Source: Methanobacteriota archaeon (GTDB lineage Archaea > Halobacteriota > Methanosarcinia > Methanosarcinales > Methanosarcinaceae). From it: a stretch of DNA of 24,697 nt. The number at the start of each line of letters is the position of its first letter. Positions within the stretch are counted from its first letter, which is position 1. A model generated the notes under the pieces. That model was not told the origin of the DNA. It saw nothing but the letters and a program-made list of their open reading frames with translations, and made no database searches. Both the position numbers and the translations under genes were made by a program. The DNA is taken from positions 1 through 24,697 of the forward strand of contig JAEWQJ010000013.1 in NCBI GenBank assembly GCA_023399215.1. Direction: 5' to 3'. Shown here in pieces: positions 16,112 to 22,649 of this stretch.

Positions 16112-16220
16112 TTATTTTACCCCTTATTGAATTGGTTTTTATTAATAGTGCTTCAATGAATATATAACTTTGAATGACTCAAAAAAAATGGAAAAGTCTG
16201 TGATTTCGATTTTGCGTTTT

Positions 16221-16250
16221 ATCTCAGGAAAAAAGGCGATCTCAGGAAAA
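16221..16250. repeat. 12-bp repeat, 18-bp period, downstream of the TrmB-family gene
   Basis: ATCTCAGGAAAA occurs at 16221-16232 and 16239-16250. It lies about 55-80 bp beyond the stop of the minus-strand regulator gene. Confidence 0.75.
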
Positions 16251-16303
16251 GAAGTGAAAACTAATAGAAAAATTGAAATTCACGAATATGTTTGAAAGTC
16301 AGG

Positions 16304-17131
16304 TCAAATAAATAGTTCACCCTTTACCCAAAGTTCATCAAATTTTGTCTTGAATCGCTTTGCATATGATTCATCATATATTCTTGTCATACCGAGGTTT
16401 CTACTCATATTGAACTGGTCTTCAATATCGAGCAGGGTTATCTTGGAATCAATGATTGAAAAATTGTATTCGGTTTCTAAAATTCTTACTTCCAACAGAT
16501 CCTTAAAATAGCGTTTAAATGATAGATCTTCTATTGAATCAATAAGCTCTTTTAATGATGGTAGTAATTGTGATCCCGGATCCAAAATTTTAACTTTTAT
16601 GCCACGCTGTACTAAACTCAAATAAGCCTTGCTAAAGGTGGATACTGAGGCATCATATAGATCCGATCTTTCAGGCTTGTACTTAATATGAATTACAACA
16701 CATATTTCATGCTCGATTTTCTCAAAAGATGAAGTCACCATTTCATTTAGTTCATTATTACGAAAGCTGTCAGGCCAGAAGACAGTTTCAACATTTTGTG
16801 GTGAATTGTCGTTGCAAAGTTCCCTTTCGATTTCATCAAATATTTCTTTGAGCACTTTGAGCTCATTGAGTGTTTCTTCCTCTTTTCTTTTATACATGAA
16901 TTTAAATGCGTTTTTGGGATCAACCGCACGGTATCTCTGTGGCCGAGACGGTTGGATTTCAACAAGCTCATAATTTTTGAGGGCTTTGAGAACCTCGTAG
17001 ATCTTTCCTATAGGGACTTTCGATGCATGTGACAATTTACTTGCTTCCATAGAATCTTGTTTTAGAAGTGTTAGGTAAACTGAACTCTCATACTTGTTCA
17101 ATCCAATTTTTGCAAGTAATTTTTCATTCAT
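16304..17131 (-). CDS. TrmB-family transcriptional regulator
   Basis: This 275-residue regulator has an N-terminal winged helix at about residues 8-75: LNKYESSVYLTLLKQ, then EASKLSHASKVPIGKIYEVL, then LVEIQPSRPQRYRAVDP. That is the typical TrmB order, including the R-Y-R-A/P wing end. A charged, probably coiled segment (about 80-105, RKEEETLNELKVLKEIFDEI) leads into a C-terminal effector-like domain (about 115-275) containing a phospholipase D-like fold pattern, for example GIKVKILDPG and YNFSIIDSKITLLD. TrmB-type proteins repress or activate transport and metabolic genes in response to a small ligand. The neighbouring gene is divergent (methyltransferase at 17381), and the 240-bp spacer has several dyads, so local regulation is plausible. 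The effector is unknown. Confidence 0.85.
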   Translation of the reverse strand: MNEKLLAKIGLNKYESSVYLTLLKQDSMEASKLSHASKVPIGKIYEVLKALKNYELVEIQPSRPQRYRAVDPKNAFKFMYKRKEEETLNELKVLKEIFDEIERELCNDNSPQNVETVFWPDSFRNNELNEMVTSSFEKIEHEICVVIHIKYKPERSDLYDASVSTFSKAYLSLVQRGIKVKILDPGSQLLPSLKELIDSIEDLSFKRYFKDLLEVRILETEYNFSIIDSKITLLDIEDQFNMSRNLGMTRIYDESYAKRFKTKFDELWVKGELFI

Positions 17132-17199
17132 CTTTTCACTACTTTTCAGTTTATTGTAGAGTAAAACGGTTATCTTTCTAAATGATATTAAGACTACTG

Positions 17200-17232
17200 T
17201 TCTAGCATATGAAAGATTCTAGCATATGAAAG
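17200..17232. repeat. 16-bp direct repeat containing CATATG
   Basis: TTCTAGCATATGAAAG occurs at 17200-17215 and 17217-17232, one turn and a half apart. It lies in the divergent spacer between the TrmB-family gene and the methyltransferase. It could be a pair of binding sites or a slippage duplication. Confidence 0.8.
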
Positions 17233-17271
17233 TGAAGTTATTAAGTTAAAGGCTACGCTGACTGAATACGT

Positions 17272-17309
17272 TCGTTCAAATAAAAGAACGATATGTGACA
17301 AAAGTTACA
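17272..17309. promoter_or_regulatory. pair of dyad symmetries in a divergent promoter region
   Basis: TCGTTC-N8-GAACGA (17272-17291) is a perfect 6-bp inverted repeat. TGTGAC-AAAA-GTTACA (17294-17309) is an inverted repeat with one mismatch. They lie 75-110 bp before the methyltransferase start and about 140 bp from the TrmB-family start. They are candidates for regulator binding, judged by symmetry only. Confidence 0.45.
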
Positions 17310-17380
17310 TTGAACCTATAGAAGAATAAGTAACAAACTCCATGAAATAATATGGGATAGATTAACTAAAAGTGGGCAAG

Positions 17381-18094
17381 ATGATGTTTACAAAAAGTAA
17401 CAAATATGATTTTGATTTCGTTAAAGAAAACATGATGGGACCAAACTCAATGAAGATTCTTGAAGAAGTGTCCGACTCTCTGAAGCTTGAGAAAGGCATG
17501 AGAATACTTGACCTTGGGTGTGGGAGAGGGTTGACCTCAATATTCCTGGCAAAAGAATATGATGTTACAGTTTTTGCCACTGATCTCTGGATAAGTGCAA
17601 CAGATAACTATGAGAGAATTAAGTCAATGGGACTGGAAAATAAAATAATACCAATACACGCAGAAGCCCATGATTTGCCGTTTGCAAATGAGTTTTTTGA
17701 TGCTGCTATCAGTATAGATGCCTATCACTATTTCGGGGTTGAAAAAGATTATTTGACAAATCATTTTGCTCCGCTTGTAAAAAAAGGAGGGCAAATAGCA
17801 GTTGCAGTCCCAGGATTGAAAAAGGATTTTACAAATGGAGTTCCGGCAGAATTACAGCCTTACTGGTTTGATGATATGAGTTTAACTCTACACTCATGTG
17901 ATTGGTGGTATAATTTATGGAAAAACTCTGATTTGGTCAGCATTAAAGAATGCAAAGAATTAAATTGCTTAAAAGAATCCTGGCAGGATTGGCTTTCGTG
18001 TGATAACGATTATGCTCGTCGAGATATTGGAATGATGGAAGCTGAAGGTGGAAACTACTTTAATCTGGTTTCAATCATAGCTACAAAGTTATGA
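17381..18094 (+). CDS. class I SAM-dependent methyltransferase
   Basis: This is a methyltransferase of about 237 residues. Motif I is ILDLGCGRGLTS, with the acidic strand 2 end in VFATDLW (D). A motif IV-like strand, DAAISIDAYHYFG, follows at about residues 105-117, and then a post-motif strand GGQIAVAVPG. The C-terminal half is rich in tryptophan (HSCDWWYNLW, ESWQDWLSC). A GTG three codons upstream (17372) and a second ATG at 17384 are alternative starts; GTGGG ahead of the ATGs makes the ATG region likelier. The stop overlaps the next ORF in an ATGA. It faces the TrmB-family gene across a 250-bp spacer. The substrate is unknown, and it does not closely resemble the methyltransferase of the importer operon outside the fold. 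Confidence 0.82.
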   Translation: MMFTKSNKYDFDFVKENMMGPNSMKILEEVSDSLKLEKGMRILDLGCGRGLTSIFLAKEYDVTVFATDLWISATDNYERIKSMGLENKIIPIHAEAHDLPFANEFFDAAISIDAYHYFGVEKDYLTNHFAPLVKKGGQIAVAVPGLKKDFTNGVPAELQPYWFDDMSLTLHSCDWWYNLWKNSDLVSIKECKELNCLKESWQDWLSCDNDYARRDIGMMEAEGGNYFNLVSIIATKL

Positions 18095-18300
18095 TTCAAA
18101 ATCTGTTGAGGAGCTTTCGACATGACCTAAAAATCTTGTATATAGTTACAAGATATGAGGAAGAAATTACAGCGGAGACTTTGCTAAATGAATTTTACAA
18201 TAACTTATCTGATAAGGATAAGCTCTTGTATTCTGAAATGGCAGACTTCGCTATTGAGCTCGGTTATAAGTCAAAGCAAGAAAGCATTTCCAAGATATGA
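18091..18300 (+). CDS. small unknown protein coupled to the methyltransferase
   Basis: This 69-residue ORF starts in an ATGA overlap with the methyltransferase stop, which argues for real, coupled translation. The sequence is mixed charged and hydrophobic, with predicted helices, for example ILYIVTRYEEEITAETLLNE and DKLLYSEMADFAIELGYKSK. No signal peptide, cysteine motif or known domain is seen. I do not recognise it. The spacing is the main evidence that it is a gene. Confidence 0.5.
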   Translation: MIQNLLRSFRHDLKILYIVTRYEEEITAETLLNEFYNNLSDKDKLLYSEMADFAIELGYKSKQESISKI

Positions 18301-18355
18301 GATCAAAGAATATCAGATCTTGAAGTTATAATGTTAGCAGTAATAATCAGATTAA

Positions 18356-18484
18356 GAGTCCATCCCAAAACTAATTTTATCCTCAAATTAGTAAAATTTC
18401 AAAATTATTTTCGTGATCAGAAAATCTATTACTTATTGTAGATCTGGGATTCAGAAAAATCATTTTGAGTTTTGGGATCAGCTC
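18356..18484. mobile_element. MITE-like element, copy 3 (129 bp, both ends intact)
   Basis: The left end is GAGTCCATCCCAAAACTAAT. The right end, read inward on the other strand, is GAGCTGATCCCAAAACTCAA, so at least 15 of the first 18 positions are inverted-repeat matches. TAA flanks both sides (18353-18355 and 18485-18487) as a possible 3-bp target duplication. There is no coding capacity. It is related to copies at 6150 and 14539. Confidence 0.7.
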
Positions 18485-18518
18485 TAAATTAAATTTTGGA
18501 TAGGCTCATCAAATTATT

Positions 18519-18527
18519 ATTTTTTTC
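18519..18527 (+). terminator. T tract after the methyltransferase unit
   Basis: A run of seven T lies between the two inverted-repeat elements, about 220 bp beyond the small ORF. It may serve as an archaeal terminator. Confidence 0.25.
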
Positions 18528-18721
18528 GTAACTATTCAGCCTATCAAAACATGTCTGATGATAGTGATTCTACTATAACTAAATAATCCGAAAAATAACT
18601 TATGAACAATAAAAAATGTAGTCAATCGCCAATAATCAAAGAAAATCAATTGACAGAAATATATCTATTAAATTTTAGTAAAGATGGCTATTGATGCTGT
18701 TTTTCGGAGCTGAATAGTTAC
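18528..18721. mobile_element. 194-bp element with perfect 13-bp inverted ends
   Basis: GTAACTATTCAGC (18528-18540) and its exact complement GCTGAATAGTTAC (18709-18721) bound an AT-rich, non-coding 194-bp segment. Similar flanks (TTTTTTC on the left, CTTTTTC on the right) hint at a short target duplication. It ends 14 bp from the pdxT stop. It is either a non-autonomous element or a deletion remnant of an insertion sequence. Confidence 0.6.
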
Positions 18722-18735
18722 CTTTTTCTATCATT

Positions 18736-19338
18736 TTATGCATTTTTAAATATCTTGTCCAGGAAATACTGGTGAATCCGCAAATCCTCGGTTAATTCCG
18801 GATGGAACGCAAGAGCCAGCACATTTCCCTGCTCTGCAGCAATAATCAGGTCATCAAGCCTGGAAAGCACGCGAACCTCAGGCCCGCAGCTCACGATTCC
18901 GGGAGCCCTTATAAACACGCCAGTGAAAGGAGAATCAAGGATTTCGACCTCAAGTTCGGCTTCAAAAGAATCCCTCTGCCTTCCAAAAGCGTTTCTGTTG
19001 ACCTTTGTATCCATAATTCCAAGCAATTCCTGGCTGGTTTTCTCAACCTGCTCGTCGCCTTCCTTTGAAAGCACAATCAAACCTGCACAGGTCCCAAGAA
19101 TTGGAACTCCTCTTGCAGCCGCATCCTTTATTTCTTCTGCAATCCCCTCGCGGGCAAGCAGCCTGCAAAGTGTGGTACTCTCCCCGCCAGGAATCACAAT
19201 TCCACCGCACTCCGGGATAACACCCTTATGCTTTACTGCAACTACCTCTGCATCTATCCCTCTTTCCTTGAGGGCTTTCTTTAAAGCATCAATATGCTCA
19301 GAAACCGCTCCTTGAATAGCGATTACACCTATTTTCAT
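18736..19338 (-). CDS. pdxT: pyridoxal 5'-phosphate synthase glutaminase subunit PdxT
   Basis: This 200-residue class I glutaminase supplies ammonia from glutamine to PdxS in DXP-independent vitamin B6 synthesis. It starts MKIGVIAIQGAVSEH, the family N-terminus. GGTG lies 6 nt before this ATG, whereas the upstream ATG at 19350 would add only MVFF. The oxyanion motif PGGEST is at about residues 50-55. The nucleophile is C84 in LGTCAGLIVL. The rest of the catalytic triad is H179 and E181 in AFHPELTED. All key residues are present and length is normal. It follows pdxS on the same strand, but 308 bp of folded non-coding DNA separate them. It acts in the cytoplasm in the PdxS/PdxT complex. Confidence 0.97.
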   Translation of the reverse strand: MKIGVIAIQGAVSEHIDALKKALKERGIDAEVVAVKHKGVIPECGGIVIPGGESTTLCRLLAREGIAEEIKDAAARGVPILGTCAGLIVLSKEGDEQVEKTSQELLGIMDTKVNRNAFGRQRDSFEAELEVEILDSPFTGVFIRAPGIVSCGPEVRVLSRLDDLIIAAEQGNVLALAFHPELTEDLRIHQYFLDKIFKNA

Positions 19339-19402
19339 GAAAAACACCATTTTCCAGAATTAATTCATTACCTGTTAATCCGAAAATAAAAAATTTAATT
19401 GA

Positions 19403-19636
19403 TTTATTCTTACAGGCCCGTAAGAAATAATCCATTTTTAAAAATTGAATTTTTAGCTCGCCTGAACGAAGCTAAATGCCAATTATTCTAAAATCCCCGC
19501 TCAAGCGAGTTAAAAAGTAATCTAATTGTTCATAAATTATTCCGCTTGAGGGAGCGTAGCGACCAAAACGGAGGCATACTGTTGCGATTACATCGCAACT
19601 CCCAGAAAATATCTGATTTTCTGTGCTCCCGAAGCG
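19403..19636 (-). promoter_or_regulatory. highly structured pdxS-pdxT intergenic region
   Basis: Almost the whole 308-bp spacer can fold. Starting 11 nt after the pdxS stop, arms 19625-19636 and 19543-19555 form an 11-bp stem with a small bulge (CGCTT..GGGAGC with GCTCCC.AAGCG). It encloses two perfect 8-bp hairpins, GTTGCGAT/ATCGCAAC (19581-19599) and CAGAAAAT/ATTTTCTG (19603-19623). CTCAAGCG at 19500-19507 can instead pair with CGCTTGAG at 19543-19550, which competes with the long stem. Further hairpins lie at 19455-19473 and 19407-19426 (TTCTTAC/GTAAGAA). A regulatory RNA, a terminator switch or a repeat element are all possible. Confidence 0.55.
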
Positions 19637-19646
19637 TAATTTGAGG

Positions 19647-20543
19647 TTACCAACCGCGTTCCTGAAGAGCTTCCTTTTCGGGGATCGTGTCTGCGCTGAT
19701 GCCTTTCATGCCTGCACCCACGCCTTTTGAGATTTCTGCAAGCTTTGCAGGGTTGTCAAAGTTATTTACGGCTTCAACAACGGCTTTTGCCATTTTCTCA
19801 GGGTTTTCAGCTTTGAAAATGCCTGAACCTACAAAGACCCCGTCTGCACCAAGGCGCATCATGAGAGCGGCATCCGCAGGGGTCGCAACTCCGCCGGCTG
19901 CAAAGTTTACCACAGGCAGACGCTGCATTTTTGAGGTTTCGACTACAAGTTCGATCGGAGCTTCGATTTCCCTTGAAACCATAATCAGCTCTTCTTTAGT
20001 CTTCCCGGCAAGGGCACGGATTTCACCCTGAATCTGCTTCATGTGCTTAACTGCCTGGCTGACATCTCCGGTTCCAGCCTCTCCTTTAGTTCGGATCATG
20101 GCTGCCCCTTCGTTAATTCTCCTGAGGGCTTCTCCGAGGTTTCTGGCTCCACAGACAAAAGGCACGGTGAACTGCGTTTTGTCTATGTGGAAGTAGGGGT
20201 CAGCAGGGGTCAGGACTTCAGACTCGTCCACCATGTCAACACCCAGAGCTTCTAAAATTTCAGCTTCGACAAAGTGCCCGATCCTGGCTTTTGCCATTAC
20301 AGGAATTGTAACCGTATCAATAATCTGCTGGACAATCTCAGGGTCGGCCATCCGGGCAACCCCACCTGCTTTTCTTATATCTGCAGGAACAGCCTGGAGA
20401 GCCATAACGGCAACTGCTCCGGCTTCTTCTGCGATCCTGGCCTGTTCCGGGTTTGTAACATCCATGATTACACCCCCTTTCTGCATTCTTGCAAAGCCCC
20501 TTTTGATAAGTTCGGTCCCGTGTCTTAATTTTTCAAAGTCCAT
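19647..20543 (-). CDS. pdxS: pyridoxal 5'-phosphate synthase subunit PdxS
   Basis: This 298-residue (beta/alpha)8 synthase joins ribose 5-phosphate, glyceraldehyde 3-phosphate and ammonia to make pyridoxal 5'-phosphate. The start chosen is MDFEKLRHGTELIKRGFA. GAGAGGATGA lies about 9 nt before it, while the ATG three codons earlier touches that site. Active-site lysines are K85 in VMAKARIGH (ribose Schiff base) and K152 in IRTKGEAGTGD (intermediate transfer), with D28 in GVIMDVT. The phosphate-site motif GADGVFVGSGIFK is near residues 230-245. All key residues are present, the length is normal, and it ends ALQERGW. It is first in order before pdxT. The glutaminase delivers ammonia to it through a channel. 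Confidence 0.97.
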   Translation of the reverse strand: MDFEKLRHGTELIKRGFARMQKGGVIMDVTNPEQARIAEEAGAVAVMALQAVPADIRKAGGVARMADPEIVQQIIDTVTIPVMAKARIGHFVEAEILEALGVDMVDESEVLTPADPYFHIDKTQFTVPFVCGARNLGEALRRINEGAAMIRTKGEAGTGDVSQAVKHMKQIQGEIRALAGKTKEELIMVSREIEAPIELVVETSKMQRLPVVNFAAGGVATPADAALMMRLGADGVFVGSGIFKAENPEKMAKAVVEAVNNFDNPAKLAEISKGVGAGMKGISADTIPEKEALQERGW

Positions 20544-21226
20544 GAATGTCATCCTCTCTGTCTTGATATGATTATAAGATTCTATGCCGTGGAAAAACCT
20601 TTACGAAATGAAATAACTCTTGGGTCTTTTCCACTGATTGCAACCGATAGGTTGCGATTTTCAGTTAGTTATTTATCCAGTGAATTGTGAATACGCTCAA
20701 TAGTCAAAAGCATTATTTAAGTTATTCCTTATGAATAAATACAAAGTAAATTATATATAATAACTTAATATTTTTTCCGTTAACTAAAAGTATTTCTTAC
20801 ACCTGTTAGTCTTATTCTGCTCCTTCAGGAAATGCATTAAAGAGACGTAATGTGATTTATTATTCTTTCTCTATATGCTTACCTGAGGTTAATTAGCACT
20901 ATTTCTGTCTTCATATAATATATATGATCTTCTTCAGGTTCTTAGATATATAGTTTTCCAGGGATATAAAGAAAAAGGACTTGAAAAACACTCAAAATAA
21001 GTCCCTGAACAAACCCATCTGATTTCGTTTAATTCTAAAGGTTTCAGCCAGTTCTTGACAAACACTACATGAGAATATAGTTATAAGACATATAAAGTCC
21101 ATTAAATAAGGAAGATTTTTTCAGGGTATAGCTTCTGTGGTTACGCTTTTAAAGGGGCTGGTAAATCCAGTCCTTGAAGATTTTTTTAATGAATTTCTAC
21201 TCATCTCGTTCTTTTTTAATGAACTT
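20544..21226. other. 683-bp spacer upstream of pdxS
   Basis: No gene is supported. It holds a long imperfect hairpin at 20611-20674, a TATA-like stretch (GTTATTATATATAA on the minus strand, about 20750-20763) that could start a long pdxS leader, and the repeat at 21181-21232. The middle part, 20770-21120, is AT-rich and shows nothing recognisable. Confidence 0.55.
20611..20674. promoter_or_regulatory. long three-part hairpin upstream of pdxS
   Basis: Three nested arm pairs line up: AAATAACT (20611-20618) with AGTTATTT (20667-20674), ACTGA (20633-20637) with TCAGT (20661-20665), and GCAACC (20640-20645) with GGTTGC (20650-20655) around a GATA loop. It lies 68-131 bp before the pdxS start. If the TATA-like site near 20755 is used, it would lie in the leader RNA. 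Confidence 0.45.
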
Positions 21227-21232
21227 TTACTC
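21181..21232. repeat. imperfect 22-bp direct repeat, 30-bp period
   Basis: TTTTTTTAATGAATTTCTAC (from 21181) recurs as CTTTTTTAATGAACTTTTAC (from 21211), each followed by TC. The second copy runs into the stop of the PAP2 gene at 21227. Confidence 0.8.
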
Positions 21233-22294
21233 CATTCCGTGCCCGGGCTGCTTAAGAGTTCCTTTTCGGCTGCTTAAGAGTTCCCTTTCTGTCCTATACA
21301 GGTTGAGCTTTGTGCAGACAACTACGGACACCCAGAGTGTAGATGCAGGTATGAAAGCTTTCAAGAACTCGATGAGTTTAAGACTGAAATAGGCTACGGT
21401 TTCGATATTATCGAACCCTAAATCAAGAATAAAGCTGGAGATTCCGAATAGCAAAAGTGCAATAAATATCCTCAAAACTCTCTGTTCGACACTTCCCGCA
21501 TCATCAGGGAGTCCTTTTCGTATAATCAAAACGTATGCCGCATTCGTACCAAGGAAAAAACCCGCTGCTTCTGCACTTATCATAGATGAGGCTATAAGAA
21601 CAAGAGGAATAACAAACAGGACGAAGTACAAAATAAGGTTCTTGCTCTTGAGTGCAAGTTCAAAATTCTCTTTCTTGAAAAAATCATCTTTCAGGGGGCT
21701 TTTGAGAAAGAGGGCAAAAGCAGTCAGGAAAAATAAACCTACAATAGCTCCTCCCAGAATATCCCCCAGAAAATGCCTTCCCAGGTACATTCTTGATAAG
21801 GCTACAAGCAATACCATAAAAGGAGCTATCATTTTGATTTTCCGGCTGTTGAAAATCGTAGAGCTTCCTCCCCAGAGTGCAGTCGTAATTGCGACATGCC
21901 CGGAAGGGAAACCAAAAGGCGAAGGGGAAAGTGCTTCTTGAAGGCGGAAGGTTTCAAGAACTTTTTTGTCAGGAAGTTCGAACACCCCATCAGGTCCACT
22001 TCCGTTGAAAGGGGACGTACTTTTCACTCCGTATTCAAGGTTAAGTACCCTGTTGTCTACATAATCCGGCCTCGGAAAGGCAATTATTGTCTTAATGATT
22101 TCGGTAATCAGCCCTGTCCAGATTAAGAGCTGGAACAAAAGAAAGCCTTTCCGGAAGTTAATCCCAAAAGTTACGATAACTACTATGGCAACCAAAAAAG
22201 CCGACGATCCCATTGAAGTTATCAGAATCATGAGAGATGTAAGCCAATCATTTCCAAGGGATTGCAAATAGAGTATAGGTTCAGTCTGAAACAA
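21227..22294 (-). CDS. PAP2-family membrane phosphatase
   Basis: This 355-residue integral membrane protein has an initial helix pair, the PAP2 catalytic core and then four or more hydrophobic helices. The three PAP2 signatures are intact: KTIIAFPRP (K68 to P76), FPSGH (about residues 129-133) and SRMYLGRHFLGD (S167, R168, H174, D178). This family removes phosphate from lipid phosphates, isoprenyl diphosphates or sugar-phosphate lipids, at the membrane surface. The start is a TTG: TAA lies in frame seven codons before it, and GGAG is spaced 8 nt upstream. Beyond the core, a C-terminal hydrophobic region of about 130 residues is unassigned. The last 20 residues come from a duplicated segment read in two frames. 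The substrate is unknown. Confidence 0.9.
   Translation of the reverse strand: MFQTEPILYLQSLGNDWLTSLMILITSMGSSAFLVAIVVIVTFGINFRKGFLLFQLLIWTGLITEIIKTIIAFPRPDYVDNRVLNLEYGVKSTSPFNGSGPDGVFELPDKKVLETFRLQEALSPSPFGFPSGHVAITTALWGGSSTIFNSRKIKMIAPFMVLLVALSRMYLGRHFLGDILGGAIVGLFFLTAFALFLKSPLKDDFFKKENFELALKSKNLILYFVLFVIPLVLIASSMISAEAAGFFLGTNAAYVLIIRKGLPDDAGSVEQRVLRIFIALLLFGISSFILDLGFDNIETVAYFSLKLIEFLKAFIPASTLWVSVVVCTKLNLYRTERELLSSRKGTLKQPGHGME
21246..21284. repeat. 17-bp direct repeat at the 3' end of the PAP2 gene
   Basis: GGCTGCTTAAGAGTTCC occurs exactly at 21246-21262 and 21268-21284, a 22-bp period. Both copies are within the coding region. Because 22 is not a multiple of three, they are read in different frames (ELLSS and GTLKQP). 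Confidence 0.9.
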
Positions 22295-22649
22295 AGCTCT
22301 GACTCCTGATTAAATGTTTGCCTGCAGATATACTCAGTTTTATCCAAAAAGTCTCTGGTTAAACTGGATATCTAGAATAAGTACAAAATTTAGATCTATT
22401 TCGTATTATTGAGTTTATAACAATGCATTCTGGAGAACTATTTTAAATTTGTATTGTTTTGTACCTGTGTATAATGGGAATCCTCTTCTGGGCCGGGTAA
22501 TTATTTTTAAGTTTACTGAGTAAAATTACTCTTGTCATTACTCTTTTTAGATTACTGTATTTCAGGTTGTCCCCTATAGCAACCGCGTGTTTTGTCATTA
22601 CTCTTGTCATTACTCTTGTCATTACTCTTGTTAGATTACTGTTTCATCT
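22295..22649. other. spacer between PAP2 and RamA-like genes
   Basis: This 355-bp AT-rich region holds the tandem repeats at 22526-22642 and probably the PAP2 promoter. No ORF or RNA gene is supported. Confidence 0.5.
22526..22642. repeat. 12-bp tandem array plus a distant copy of its edge
   Basis: TTGTCATTACTC occurs three times exactly (22592-22627). A longer pattern, TTACTCTTGTCATTACTC then TTTTTAGATTACTGT (22526-22558), is echoed at the array's end by ATTACTCTTG then TTAGATTACTGT (to 22642). The array begins within 25 bp of the RamA-like stop. Confidence 0.88.

Larger units (their letters stand above)
18301..18735. other. spacer holding two inverted-repeat elements
   Basis: This 435-bp non-coding stretch between convergent units is almost filled by two repeat elements, 18356-18484 and 18528-18721, with a T tract between them. 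No ORF is supported. Confidence 0.65.

Noticed and set aside
18923..19315. 130-codon plus-strand open frame
   Set aside because: It is antisense to pdxT, which has its full catalytic triad.
21151..21178. Short hairpin (CTGG-TAAAT-CCAG) considered as a terminator or part of a tRNA
   Set aside because: The stem is only 4 bp without mismatch, and there is no tRNA arm pattern around it.
22592..22627. Possible CRISPR-like array
   Set aside because: The units are 12 bp and directly adjacent, without spacers. It is a simple tandem repeat.
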